DNA of 64,000 bases from Salinibaculum rarum (lineage in GTDB: Archaea > Halobacteriota > Halobacteria > Halobacteriales > Haloarculaceae), in contig NZ_CP129994.1 of NCBI RefSeq assembly GCF_030505615.1, positions 186,001 through 250,000 on the forward strand, read 5' to 3'. Positions 10,201 to 18,294 of the stretch are shown here, one piece after another; positions within the stretch are counted from its first letter, which is position 1; each line of letters begins with the position of its first letter. The position numbers were made by a program, and so were the translations under genes. Below the pieces are notes generated by a model. That model saw only the letters and a list, made by a program, of their open reading frames with translations, was not told the DNA's origin and searched no databases.

Positions 10201-11902
10201 GGGCTTGCCGCGCATCAATCTCGTCGCTTTTGATGACGCTGAGCATATGTTCATCCAGCCCGCTACGATGCCCCAGCATGTTCAGCAACACTGTTGCTTC
10301 TTGGATCGTGTTGTCAGCTGTGCTCTCAACGTCAATCGTGTTGGGCGGTGCAGCGTGTTCTTCCAATCGTTCGATGAGAATACTCTTCTCATCATTCGAA
10401 AACACGTAGAAGTGCAATGGCACTCCGTCGTATGGTGTGCCAGTCAAGTCAATCCCGTTGCGAATCTCTTCCATCGCATTGCTGAGTTTCCCAATGAACG
10501 TTTTCAGCAATCGCATTTCTTCCCATGCAGCTCCTGATTCGTTGTCTGGGAGTTGTGTGCTGGTCTCTGAAATTGAGATCGGGCCAGCATCAGACACAGT
10601 TGCGTCAACGGTTGCACCGAGGCTGACAAGCCGGTCACGAGCGGCATCGTGCTGCGCATTGAGATATACTCGAATCATTGACCCGTGTTTGAACGGGAAA
10701 TCTGTGAATGAATTCTCGTGTGGATTATCTTCTGGAAGGTCACTGCGGCCACTCCGAAGAAGCCATTCGTACCCGTAGCCACTCCGAGCATGGAAATCAT
10801 CAGCATCAATTTTCCCGAGAAGGGTGCGCGCTCGAAGCACGAGCTCTGTCAGATCCGCGTTAAAGTTCGGATTACGACTGAGACGGTCGAACACGTTAGT
10901 TGTCCGCTCAAGCCCGATATCCGCGCCAGTCTCGGTCGGATCAATGTATTCGTCTTCATCGAATGGCGGTTCACCAAGTGCGGCGATGTCGTACAGTGTT
11001 TCAATCCCTTCTTCTTTGAGTTTAGATTGAATACTTTGCTTGACACCGAGCAATTCAAGATTTGCGTTCTCGATGCTCTGCGTGAGACAAATCTCGTTGT
11101 GCGGGCAGTTCTGGCACTTCGAATCAATCCGGTACGGCACGTCATTGAAATCCTGTTTTTCAAGGGCAGAGAATTCACCGTCTGCTTTCAGCATCCGGAT
11201 GATGTCACCTTCTCTCGTTTGTCGTGTGAATTGTGGAAGCGTCTGAAGCGAGAGTTCCTCCCATTCATCGTCAGGGACTAACACACCGGTTCGGATTTCG
11301 TATGTGCTTTCGTCGACGCCGAGATTATCGAGTACACCTTTGAGGAGGAGGCTGTAAATCGCAGTCTGGATTTGGTGGTGCGCTTGCTCTTCCTGTACCA
11401 TCTTCACGTCGATTATGTGAAAGACCGTTGTTTCTTCGTCCCTGAATGTGAAGAGCAGGTCGGCGTCACCACGCATTCGCCAGTTTTCGATATCTCCACG
11501 GAACGCTGGTTGATGCACCAAGTAGGATTCGTTCACCGGGTTTTCCTTGGTAACGTTCGCAGTGATGGCGTTGAGGACATCTTTTGTGACAGTTGGCGCG
11601 TAAAGTGGTTCACCGCTGTTGGTTTTCCCGGAGTGTTCGGCGAGTTCATCAAGACTAATGGTTGAATCGACGATATCGCTCAGATCGTGCAGAACCTCTT
11701 CTTCGAATTCTTCACCGGCGCGTTTTTGGATGATTTGTCGGCGCGTAACAGCTTCTTGGAAGGCATTTCGTGGCCGATCAAATGCTTGTTCTTCGTTGTA
11801 ATCTTTATCGACGGTGATTTTGAAATACCGCGAACACTTGTTCAACTTGATGTACTTTGCAATACGGCTCGGTTCTAATGGAGTGTCTGGGTTCTTCACC
11901 AT
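7238..11902 (-). CDS. Cas4/Dna2-like Fe-S nuclease fused to SF1B helicase
   Basis: A 1554-residue enzyme expected to unwind and trim flaps or ends of DNA. The N-terminal third is a Cas4/Dna2-type PD-(D/E)XK nuclease: GDADL, IDVK (D165, K167) and QIQTAIYSLLL. An Fe-S cluster set is formed by C23 and C263, C266, C272. The C-terminal third is a superfamily 1B helicase: GAPGTGKT (K1036), VADEAS, AGDHRQMPP, ERFQGGERD and LNRVNVAVSR. Some 600-700 residues between them match nothing I recognise. The ATG at 11902 has the AAACCATG context and follows a stem-loop; starting at 11941 would translate through that stem. It is much longer than cellular archaeal Dna2-like proteins. Specific role (Okazaki flap removal or recombination) is inferred. 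Confidence 0.92.
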   Translation of the reverse strand: MVKNPDTPLEPSRIAKYIKLNKCSRYFKITVDKDYNEEQAFDRPRNAFQEAVTRRQIIQKRAGEEFEEEVLHDLSDIVDSTISLDELAEHSGKTNSGEPLYAPTVTKDVLNAITANVTKENPVNESYLVHQPAFRGDIENWRMRGDADLLFTFRDEETTVFHIIDVKMVQEEQAHHQIQTAIYSLLLKGVLDNLGVDESTYEIRTGVLVPDDEWEELSLQTLPQFTRQTREGDIIRMLKADGEFSALEKQDFNDVPYRIDSKCQNCPHNEICLTQSIENANLELLGVKQSIQSKLKEEGIETLYDIAALGEPPFDEDEYIDPTETGADIGLERTTNVFDRLSRNPNFNADLTELVLRARTLLGKIDADDFHARSGYGYEWLLRSGRSDLPEDNPHENSFTDFPFKHGSMIRVYLNAQHDAARDRLVSLGATVDATVSDAGPISISETSTQLPDNESGAAWEEMRLLKTFIGKLSNAMEEIRNGIDLTGTPYDGVPLHFYVFSNDEKSILIERLEEHAAPPNTIDVESTADNTIQEATVLLNMLGHRSGLDEHMLSVIKSDEIDARQAHRTPSLGLIQIADYYQPDSLNRKSRTDWSYTPDDTSRLPSSINEVDLTRVFNWRLFNDRQPYQKEQNEPLSFLLDKSSDDIDGFYPNRFRSGAKIPLEYIWAAAGRIDEDWVESIKDEIDETWMIERFRYHGYNADNKVPITVEDINALVEEFTDALMRIDRGVWHKNYDHSKTPMTLEEFKQATDTGADTLAEACMEYLGLEYTADHAETTQQYHERPRNRLANGESLIFTVEDFEERNGKLLVHGSLAYDLLENISSPEEYRDVIRTKDATAGGSSGAYLTATPVDSTDVWEPNNIERGTLSRVVNLDQAADNSAYELTIEMHGQSYYNDDEDGVLSLDTPHRRGWDTDARDDDSSAYAVYEGRVFFLDPRPSDITASFTEDALKHPTNNDTYSLIEELRSGETTCPCSLRFSEQDIEDFVDWQTNWTEENPDNDYGLFPPNTAQREFITEATRELSVLHGAPGTGKTTGGIGPGVAARVYAAGVNNDQCCGLITGASNKAINEAMEDIAAVIEAYKEHGEKDVFDNLRLIRVTGAEKPTNPEIDVDTVPGVEYATYNGDDPDEDVWYDLKSRLLFEDADEDDDPSSIKHTLVFATPIRAWRIFDMGGKPTSTKLHEQGVSAFDLLVADEASMLSPAKLFLAGAFYDRGGQVLLAGDHRQMPPVNQYDWSNEFRPSVMTFAPYLSSLNYVRLLKGEELKVISDDLRDRIQVAIDHMERDELPIPVTQFPKSYRSHKVLPEFLQRHVYEADDLEYYSEKTETMATPSPSTQAIATALNEEKPITLVTYDGTAAQQSNQVEERITHYLIDGLHPNETSGVVTPHNAQRSLIEQSMRDLTNPHSDVDIDTVERFQGGERDVMLMNGTVSDPDYIDAESEFLLNLNRVNVAVSRMKKKLIVIASKSIFRHTPLDTDEYEHTKLWKGLATELGVLDSDTNPSWEGTLSEFTAEQPGSLPRNPRLEVYTLGPDDEMSSIDADITSLHSLDG

Positions 11903-11934
11903 GGTTTGAATAGAAGATTTGCAGGAGAGAGAGG

Positions 11935-11969
11935 ACACCATTCAGTACTCACTTGCGGAGGAATGGTGT
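11935..11969 (-). promoter_or_regulatory. Leader stem-loop of the Dna2-like gene
   Basis: Arms of 9 bp (11935-11943, 11961-11969) and a 17-nt loop; 32 nt before the ATG at 11902. This copy is AT-richer than the others but keeps the geometry. Confidence 0.55.
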
Positions 11970-12027
11970 ATGTGTCTCGTCGCATCTTATCCGAGATACT
12001 AGTTTCGCGCTGTTATAAGTTCGGCAT

Positions 12028-12651
12028 TTAGTCAGTGCTTGTGTCTTGTGTTTCGCGCCGGGTGTATGTCTCGATAGTGACCGACCCGCGGGTTTCACAA
12101 TTCGTGCAGTCCCAAGTGGTAGTGCTGCATGACGGGAAATAGGCATCCCCATTTGGCGATTCAGGGATCCGTGTTAACAGGAGTTTATCTGCGACTGGGA
12201 TGATAGTCTCGTAGACACTCCCTCCACCAGCGACGTACACAGTTTCGGTGTTGTGCTTGTTACAGGCGCGCTGGGCAGCAGTGAGTGCCGATTCAAGATT
12301 AGGGGCTTCAACGACTGCATTATGATCCGTGAATTCACGTGACACCCCGGAGGTCGTTAGGACGATTGACGTCCGTTGTGGGAGTGGTTCTCCGAGACCA
12401 GCAGTGATGTTTTCGAATGTTTTCCGACCCATAATAACCGGGTGTCCAGTGGTGACCTCACGGAAATGCGCCATATCGGCAGGGTAATCCCATGGAATGC
12501 TGTTGTCAGCCCCAATCACACCATTCTCAGCAACGGCCGCGATCGCAACTACAGCGAGGCCACGTGCCGCATCCTGCACACTATTCGAGGCAGTGTTCTC
12601 ATCTGGCGCAGGGCATGCATCCGCATCGAGTGTATCAAGAAGACAAGGCAT
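12028..12651 (-). CDS. folA: Dihydrofolate reductase
   Basis: Reduces dihydrofolate with NADPH, regenerating the folate consumed by ThyA. 207 residues, of which the first about 30 are a non-conserved extension. Family signatures follow in order: NGVIGADNSIPW, DMAHFREVTTGHPVIMGRKT, VAGGGSVYE and LLTRI. The ATG at 12651 lies 12 nt after the thyA stop codon and no leader stem-loop separates them, so the two form one operon. The coupling is biochemically sensible because ThyA is the only common enzyme that oxidises tetrahydrofolate. Confidence 0.95.
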   Translation of the reverse strand: MPCLLDTLDADACPAPDENTASNSVQDAARGLAVVAIAAVAENGVIGADNSIPWDYPADMAHFREVTTGHPVIMGRKTFENITAGLGEPLPQRTSIVLTTSGVSREFTDHNAVVEAPNLESALTAAQRACNKHNTETVYVAGGGSVYETIIPVADKLLLTRIPESPNGDAYFPSCSTTTWDCTNCETRGSVTIETYTRRETQDTSTD

Positions 12652-12663
12652 GAGTGAAGAGGT

Positions 12664-14013
12664 TTATTCTGCAACACCGAATTTCAGTCCGGTGTGCGAT
12701 TCGTAGTTTTGGAGTTCGATGTTGTCCATTGTAAACTCGTCTAGTGACGTGGTGTCCACGGCGAGTGTTGGTTTGTCGTATGGATCACGCGCTAGTTGCT
12801 CAAGTAGTCCAGGGATGTGATCACCGCCGTAAATGTGCTCACTTGCATCAACCGTATCTTCGGCCGGCGGTGTGACTGTGTCTTCCGGTGCGTCATTCAG
12901 AATCCACGATCGAATCTCACGGTAATCCTCGGCGTTTTCTGCGGCTTGCACGCGCTCTTGGAGTTCTGGGAGGTTGTCAGCGTACCACGCACCGCGGTCA
13001 CCTTCTCCGCAGTAAAGGTGTGCATCCATGATGGTGTGTGAAATCGTCCCGACTTTGAAGTCGGTGAGATCTGCGAGGATTTTGAGAATCGCAGTGTAAG
13101 CTGCGATATTGAAGGGAACACCGAGAGCAATGTCGCCGCTGCGCTGCGTGAGATGCAGGTTCAGACTATCACCCTGCACGTTGACACCCCAAAAGGCGTG
13201 ACACGGTGGGAGTTTACTCACACCAGCATTCCCTGGGTTCCACGGTGTTACCATGAGACGTCTCGAGTTTGCTGACCGGTTAGGGTTGTCACCGTTGAGC
13301 GTATCCACAATGTACCCGAGTTGGTCATATACGAGGTATGATCGTGGCCCGTGCACGGTTTTCTCGAGTTTGTATGAGTACGGTTCTACGTCACCAGAAA
13401 GAGCAGCACGCACCTGTTGATGGACTTCTTGAGTCTCTGTTGCGGTGCCTTGGACGCTCACCAGGAACTCGAATGTGTAGAGATCTTGATCAGCGTCGTA
13501 TTCAACGGCTTCATTGGTTGGGAACAGCGTGAGGTCGTCTGGGCACTGTTTGAGCAGTCGGGTCTTAGCGAGGTTCCGCGCAGCGTCTTCGGTGTCACCG
13601 CTCACGCGGTACGTGATTTTCAAGGGGTGTTCTTTTTTAACCCATGGACAGTCAGTCCCTGGCCATGCTTCACCCGGGAGATGAGCTTCATCATCAGGCA
13701 CAGGGAACCGTCGCCAGAATCGCCCGTACGCTGTTTCGAGATTTCCATTGTCGTCAGCCCAGGCATCCCAGATTCCGGTGTCTTTGGTGAGTTCACGAAT
13801 GTGATGCGCACCGCTAAGATACCATTCCAGTTCACGCCGCATTGAATCCCATCGGAATGTATCCATCTGTTTGGTTGTCAGGAGTGGGTACGTGTCACCG
13901 ACGTCGATTTCGTATTGTTGGCTGAACGTGGAGATGGTGTCAACAGCGGTTCGATTCTCTTTGTATTGCCCGTTCGTAAGAACGTCTTCAACGAGATCAA
14001 GGTATGCGTGCAT
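12664..14013 (-). CDS. thyA: Thymidylate synthase ThyA with about 110-residue insertion
   Basis: Converts dUMP to dTMP with methylene-tetrahydrofolate. 449 residues against about 330 for haloarchaeal ThyA. The catalytic cysteine is C271 in LPPCHAFW, followed by LTQRSGDIALGVPFNIAAYT and MDAHLYC. The extra length is one block at about residues 118-228, between GEAWP and QLGYIVDTLN. Those two segments are adjacent in ordinary haloarchaeal ThyA, and L. casei ThyA carries a shorter insertion in the same general region. The block has no intein-like ends and keeps the reading frame, so it is probably a structural insertion. First gene of the thyA-folA operon, with AAACCATG start context. Confidence 0.95.
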   Translation of the reverse strand: MHAYLDLVEDVLTNGQYKENRTAVDTISTFSQQYEIDVGDTYPLLTTKQMDTFRWDSMRRELEWYLSGAHHIRELTKDTGIWDAWADDNGNLETAYGRFWRRFPVPDDEAHLPGEAWPGTDCPWVKKEHPLKITYRVSGDTEDAARNLAKTRLLKQCPDDLTLFPTNEAVEYDADQDLYTFEFLVSVQGTATETQEVHQQVRAALSGDVEPYSYKLEKTVHGPRSYLVYDQLGYIVDTLNGDNPNRSANSRRLMVTPWNPGNAGVSKLPPCHAFWGVNVQGDSLNLHLTQRSGDIALGVPFNIAAYTAILKILADLTDFKVGTISHTIMDAHLYCGEGDRGAWYADNLPELQERVQAAENAEDYREIRSWILNDAPEDTVTPPAEDTVDASEHIYGGDHIPGLLEQLARDPYDKPTLAVDTTSLDEFTMDNIELQNYESHTGLKFGVAE

Positions 14014-14158
14014 GGTTTGATTAGTGAGTGTTGATTGCGGAAGGTCGTGCTATGCAGGTGACTCTACGTATGGTGTCTGCGGGTATGAAACCGATGGATT
14101 TCTAGTGCGAGATGTGAGTTCAAGGACCTGTTGTGATGTCTTCAACGGGTTACGTAGC

Positions 14159-14200
14159 TGGCGGCGGCCATTCTACTTATACCCATGATGGCCGCCGCCA
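14159..14200 (-). promoter_or_regulatory. Leader stem-loop of thyA-folA
   Basis: Perfect 13-bp arms (14159-14171, 14188-14200) with a 16-nt loop ending AGTAGA in mRNA sense; 145 nt before the thyA ATG. It lies between divergent genes, so it cannot be the terminator of a minus-strand gene. The intervening leader contains no other ATG in minus-strand sense. Confidence 0.75.
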
Positions 14201-14287
14201 CACTTTGCTGGGGTTTTTTGCTTCCAAGTGGAAACCCCTAGTAACTATCAGTGCCTACCACTGAAACATAATCCAGGTGCCCAACTG

Positions 14288-15385
14288 ATGAACGTAGCAC
14301 TACTCGTCATCGTTCTCGGTTCATTTGCTCTGACAGCGTTTTTCGCTAAGAAAACATATCGCTACACTCGTGAGTATCTCCCATTCTGGTTTTCGAATGT
14401 TGAGCGAATTATCGATGTCACACCCGGTCTTCAACTGGTTCGTGGTACTACTCACCGCGATGAAAGCGTTGTCACGTCTCCTATTACCGGAGAGGACTGT
14501 CTTGCATACGAGATCGAAATACGTGATGCGACCGGGACTGTTGTAGACTTGCTTTCTGATAGTACTCCGTTTTTTGTGCTTGATGGGACTGGTAGTACAT
14601 ACGTTCATCCAGAAGGTGCTGACTTCATCCCGAATTCGTTGGCTGACACAGGCACGCATCAAGAGACGGAGATTCCGCATGCTGTGACGGAGACGACTGG
14701 CGAGTTGACTGATGACATGGTGGATGTCGCGGATGGCGTGGAATTTGTTGAACGACGCGTGGAATGTGAAGGGTATGTTAGTGTCTTCGGGGTTGCTGTT
14801 CCATGGCAATCAGAGTCGGTCACAACTCCAGTCTTGGACGACCCCGATAGTAACCCATCTGTTTCGAATGATGAGATTGTTGTCTTGCAGGATGATGATA
14901 GTCCATTCTTGGTGGCGAATGCGGCACAGCCGCTTCTTGGTGCGATGGTTCAGCGGACAGTACTGGCGGGAGCTGTAACGGCTGCCGCAGCGATTCTCAC
15001 CCTCCAGTTTGGGTTCCATAGATTATTGGCTACTCTCATGAGGACACACGCTCCGTCTTTTTCAGGTGTATCTCAGGCAGATGTTGGTTTGATCGTCGGG
15101 GTAGGAAGTGTGGTTGCGTTGATGATGGTTGTTGCTGTGTATCAGTATTATTGCACGTCGATAGCACCATGGACGTGGTTGTCGTCTCAAGAGGTGGTGT
15201 TGATGTGGGCGCCAGTGTTCGGGTTGGTGGCGCTCGCTTATTTTGTTGGGCAGTTACCACTCGGTGGAATTGCAGTGATTCCAGTGTTTATCGTGTTTGT
15301 GGTTGGTGTTTATGTTGCGGTTTGGTTGTTACGAGCGATGAACCAGCAGATCGGTGAAGTGTCTGATGCCTACCCGCGACAGTAA
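14288..15385 (+). CDS. GIDE-domain membrane protein
   Basis: 365 residues from the ATG at 14288, which begins directly with a hydrophobic segment (MNVALLVIVLGSFALTAFF). A start 60 nt upstream would add a non-hydrophobic leader and looks less likely. Residues about 40-200 (RGTTHRDESVVTSPITGEDC, then AYEIEIRD) resemble the GIDE domain of MULAN-like membrane proteins, which is frequent in haloarchaea. About four more membrane segments fill the C-terminal half. There is no RING or other catalytic domain. Single plus-strand gene, divergent from thyA. Likely host-derived; function unknown. Confidence 0.75.
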   Translation: MNVALLVIVLGSFALTAFFAKKTYRYTREYLPFWFSNVERIIDVTPGLQLVRGTTHRDESVVTSPITGEDCLAYEIEIRDATGTVVDLLSDSTPFFVLDGTGSTYVHPEGADFIPNSLADTGTHQETEIPHAVTETTGELTDDMVDVADGVEFVERRVECEGYVSVFGVAVPWQSESVTTPVLDDPDSNPSVSNDEIVVLQDDDSPFLVANAAQPLLGAMVQRTVLAGAVTAAAAILTLQFGFHRLLATLMRTHAPSFSGVSQADVGLIVGVGSVVALMMVVAVYQYYCTSIAPWTWLSSQEVVLMWAPVFGLVALAYFVGQLPLGGIAVIPVFIVFVVGVYVAVWLLRAMNQQIGEVSDAYPRQ

Positions 15386-15563
15386 CCCAATTATTTTATC
15401 TTTCACGCCAATCTCCACCCTCCCCCTTTTATACTTCCTACCACTAAACCATGCACACCCCCGGCTAACTTATTAAGGTTCGGTGTGGCTATAACATAGT
15501 ACAGAGCAACCCGCACCCGCAGCTCCGCACCGGGTTGTCCTCAGTGAACACCACATCCGAATC

Positions 15564-16187
15564 ATGTCCGACCAAACATTCACCGGCACATATCGTGTCA
15601 TTGGATTCGGCGGTAACGGCGAACGAATACTGCTCTACGACATCGACCGCGAAGACGCTGTCTGGGTCGCCAACATCGGCCACCAAGACGCAAACTACCC
15701 TGCACCACTTCATGACGCGCTTAGCGTTGTCTCTCCAGGGAACGTCGCTGAAGCCACTGTACGTGGCGACCCAGAAACTGGCGACATTTGGATGTTCGAA
15801 GACTTCGACATCATGCGAGACACCACACTCGCCTTCGTCGACGGCCTCAGCAAAAACCGGATCCCAGGTCCCGTTGAGAAAAGCTGGGAGAACCGCGATC
15901 CAGAACACCAAGTTGGTGTGAATGTCCTCAAAAACGACGAAACTGGTGAACCCATCTTTGAACTACAGACCCACCCTGAAGAATTCCAAGGCCGGAATAT
16001 CTTCGAAGACATGCGTACCGGTCGATTCCCGCTAGAAGCCTGGTACGAAGAACTCACCTCAACGCCCGTTGGTGCTCATGACATCATCGTGGTGAATCCG
16101 AATGAGGTGGAATACATTGTTATCCTCTTCTTCCCTCCGGGGAATGAAGAAACTCTTGATGACGTCCGCAAAGACCTCGCAGATTAA
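15564..16187 (+). CDS. DUF6663-like haloarchaeal protein
   Basis: 207 acidic residues, soluble. The order of segments (SPGNVAEATVRGD, TLAFVDGLSKN, NIFEDMRTGRFPLEAWYEEL, DIIVVNPNEVEYIVILFF) resembles a haloarchaea-specific family that I know as DUF6663, whose role is not established. A TATA-like TTATTAA near 15467 suggests a leader of some 60 nt. The gene is convergent with the one at 16332 and separated from it by an inverted repeat. Family name is from memory of the pattern and needs a profile search. Confidence 0.65.
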   Translation: MSDQTFTGTYRVIGFGGNGERILLYDIDREDAVWVANIGHQDANYPAPLHDALSVVSPGNVAEATVRGDPETGDIWMFEDFDIMRDTTLAFVDGLSKNRIPGPVEKSWENRDPEHQVGVNVLKNDETGEPIFELQTHPEEFQGRNIFEDMRTGRFPLEAWYEELTSTPVGAHDIIVVNPNEVEYIVILFFPPGNEETLDDVRKDLAD

Positions 16188-16248
16188 CACTGGTGATGCA
16201 CTAATGCTAAGTTTGGTATTACTAGAAATCATCTACGAAATCACAGCA

Positions 16249-16279
16249 GGAGTTGCGATATCGGACCTTCCGCAACTCC
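16249..16279. terminator. Inverted repeat between convergent genes
   Basis: Arms of 9 bp (GGAGTTGCG at 16249-16257 and its complement at 16271-16279) with a 13-nt loop. It lies between two convergent stop codons, so a bidirectional 3'-end structure is likely. No T-run follows on either strand. Confidence 0.4.
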
Positions 16280-16331
16280 TCCACAAACTCTATACACCGA
16301 AGTGACCACTTTCGGGCATCGAAATTCTCGT

Positions 16332-17096
16332 TCAGTCACCGACTGCTTGTGGCGACTCAGTATCATCACATGGTTCTGCTGTGTTCCAGTCTGCTTCTTC
16401 GTCGTTCGGGAGTTCTTGCCACCCACGACTGTCAGGGACTGCTTCCCATTCGTAATCGGTGGCCTCCATACGCCGTTCTTTTTCTGTGAGCGCTAACCAC
16501 TTCTTGTCGTAGTGCTCCAGCTTTAGATTTTCTGTCATCCCGTGCGACTGTCCGATAACCTGTCGTTGAATATTGTACTTAATCTCGTTATTCAGCCAGT
16601 GATCAGTTTTCTTCTGAAGTTCAACAAGATAGTCGTACACCTCCTTCGCAGTGAGCGTAAGGAACACACCTTGCTCCGGGTCAATGATATCAGTGTCTGG
16701 GAGGTTGCCACGACCATCTAGTTCTCGGTTCTCCACAAGTCGCGTAATCTCTTCTGGTGCCGGGAAGTTCTCCAACGCCATCTTTTCTAACGGGATGTCA
16801 CTCTCATAGACTGCTGTGCCAGCGTCCTCTGGGACAGGCACCTCTTCCGGAGAATCCCATGGGAACTGCTCATCATCGGTTTCATCCTCGGTGGTTGATT
16901 CAGTCTCCTCGGTACTGGTAGACTGATCACTCCTGGTGGACTCAGCTGTCGTAGAATTCTTTGATTTAAGTGCTTCATCCATCGGTTCGGGTGATGCATT
17001 AGTGGTAGTCTGGTCTCCTAGAGTGTTTCGCGTGCTCTGATCGGAGTCCGGATGCGTTTCACCAATGAAGTCGTCGAGTGTAGTTTCTGAGGTCAT
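16332..17096 (-). CDS. Unrecognised acidic protein with PIP-like N-terminus
   Basis: 254 residues from the ATG at 17096; extending to 17222 would run through the leader stem-loop. Residues 1-120 are low-complexity Thr/Ser/Glu. The conserved-looking part (about 125-254) has a helical core (LTAKEVYDYLVELQKKTDHW, then LNNEIKYNIQRQVIGQ). The very start reads ETTLDDFI, which approximates a PIP peptide with Glu in place of the usual Gln. No family recognised. It stands alone as a hairpin-led transcription unit. Confidence 0.7.
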   Translation of the reverse strand: MTSETTLDDFIGETHPDSDQSTRNTLGDQTTTNASPEPMDEALKSKNSTTAESTRSDQSTSTEETESTTEDETDDEQFPWDSPEEVPVPEDAGTAVYESDIPLEKMALENFPAPEEITRLVENRELDGRGNLPDTDIIDPEQGVFLTLTAKEVYDYLVELQKKTDHWLNNEIKYNIQRQVIGQSHGMTENLKLEHYDKKWLALTEKERRMEATDYEWEAVPDSRGWQELPNDEEADWNTAEPCDDTESPQAVGD

Positions 17097-17151
17097 AAGT
17101 AGGGGTTGTGAGTTAATGCGGTGCGGGCTGACCCGTGAGTACCGGGTGTGC

Positions 17152-17189
17152 CGCCTGCGGTGGGCACCCTGCTCAGCGCACCGCAGGCG
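17152..17189 (-). promoter_or_regulatory. Leader stem-loop of the 254-residue protein gene
   Basis: Perfect 11-bp arms (17152-17162, 17179-17189), 16-nt loop; 55 nt before the ATG at 17096. Confidence 0.75.
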
Positions 17190-17363
17190 CACTACAGTGT
17201 TGATTGCTAGTACATCATGCAATGACGTCGCGCCTAAGAAAACTTGGGAATGTTTGTCGCAGTGGTTAGTTGCTCTGAGGGTCGGATACTGAAGTCTCGG
17301 TGGATTCTTGATTGAGTACTTGGTTGAGTTGCCAGAAGAACATTACACGAAACAGGGAGAGAA

Positions 17364-17390
17364 CCCACAACTAGTCGTGGGAGGATGTCA
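17364..17390 (+). mobile_element. IS200/IS605-type right-end relic
   Basis: A near-perfect hairpin (CCCACaACT/AGTcGTGGG) followed by AGGATGTCA. The same arrangement occurs at 63230-63258. In haloarchaeal genomes this motif is familiar as the end of IS1341-type (TnpB) elements, where it forms the 3' part of the guide RNA scaffold. No tnpB or tnpA frame adjoins it. Confidence 0.5.
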
Positions 17391-17415
17391 GACCGAAGCA
17401 AAACTGGGAATTCCC

Positions 17416-18012
17416 TTAAATACGCCAATCTCGCGGCGTAGTTTCACCATGTCTTAAAGAGAGTGCTAAACTTTTGTGAATTATGTCCTCTGCTTCGCGG
17501 GCTTCCTCTGCAAGCACATCAATGTCAGTCACGGGGTCACCGACACAACGTGGTGTACTCATCGAATACTCAGCAGATTCATCAACGTTTCCATCGACAC
17601 GGGCTTGCAAATCATTCAAGACGACTTGTTGAGTTTCAAGTCCATCGATGATTCCCGTGAGTGATGCAGCAACCTGCTCGATAGTTTGGCTCAAAATGCG
17701 TTGTGCTTCTGTGTCATCGTCAGGCAGGTTGTTTGGTGCCGGGACAACGTAGTCATCCTGCACATTGGATGGATTATCGAGCGTAGTTATGACACCCTCA
17801 AGAAGAAGCTCTGTGAGAGTATTGACCGTTTCCGGGGTTGCTTCTGGTGAATCTGCATCATGTTGGAGGGTTTCGGCGACCGTTGTGGAGAAAACGTCAT
17901 GCAAATTTTCGATGAACTGTTCGTTATTTTGGAGAACAGTACGGCACGATGCTATGTGCGGGTTTTGAACGGGAGCTGTACGTCGATCGGTGGTGAATTC
18001 ATTGTCAGTCAT
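17416..18012 (-). CDS. Unrecognised acidic protein
   Basis: 198 residues, acidic, mostly helical, without Cys-rich or membrane segments. Helical stretches include FIENLHDVFSTTVAETLQ and ILSQTIEQVAASLTGIIDGL. The second, with its hydrophobic spacing and the following LETQQVVLNDL, could be a coiled coil. The ATG at 18012 has the GAACTATG context and a stem-loop 54 nt upstream. No family recognised and no functional neighbour. Confidence 0.7.
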   Translation of the reverse strand: MTDNEFTTDRRTAPVQNPHIASCRTVLQNNEQFIENLHDVFSTTVAETLQHDADSPEATPETVNTLTELLLEGVITTLDNPSNVQDDYVVPAPNNLPDDDTEAQRILSQTIEQVAASLTGIIDGLETQQVVLNDLQARVDGNVDESAEYSMSTPRCVGDPVTDIDVLAEEAREAEDIIHKSLALSLRHGETTPRDWRI

Positions 18013-18066
18013 AGTTCGTCAAGTGTGCCCATTTCCTGTTGTTGATCTGGGAGCCCCGAGGGTGTC

Positions 18067-18099
18067 GCGGCGGGCACACTCGACATTGTTGCCCGCCGC
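18067..18099 (-). promoter_or_regulatory. Leader stem-loop of the 198-residue protein gene
   Basis: Arms of 10 bp (18067-18076, 18090-18099), 13-nt loop ending GAGTG in mRNA sense; 54 nt before the ATG. Confidence 0.75.
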
Positions 18100-18147
18100 A
18101 GCACCCTTTATCACTCATATGCGACTGTTGCCGTCTTAGATTCCGCG

Positions 18148-18173
18148 AGGCCTTTGATATGCATCAAAGGCCT
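18148..18173. repeat. 26-nt near-perfect palindrome
   Basis: Two perfect 11-bp arms (AGGCCTTTGAT and complement) separated by ATGC. It lies about 120 nt beyond the PadR stop codon and upstream of the 18067 stem-loop. With almost no loop it differs from the leader stem-loops. It could be a PadR operator or a terminator. Confidence 0.5.
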
Positions 18174-18294
18174 GCGTCGGAGTGGAGAGTGACTGGGTGC
18201 TGCGGCTGGTCGGCGTAGATTGGGTTTTGAGGAGAGGTTGGCTACGATTTGTGACTACGAGAAGGTGTTTTCTTGGTTCAGTGCGGGAGAGTTG

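Noticed and set aside
12664..14013. Intein in thyA
   Set aside because: The inserted block lacks Cys/Ser at its start, His-Asn at its end and homing-endonuclease motifs.
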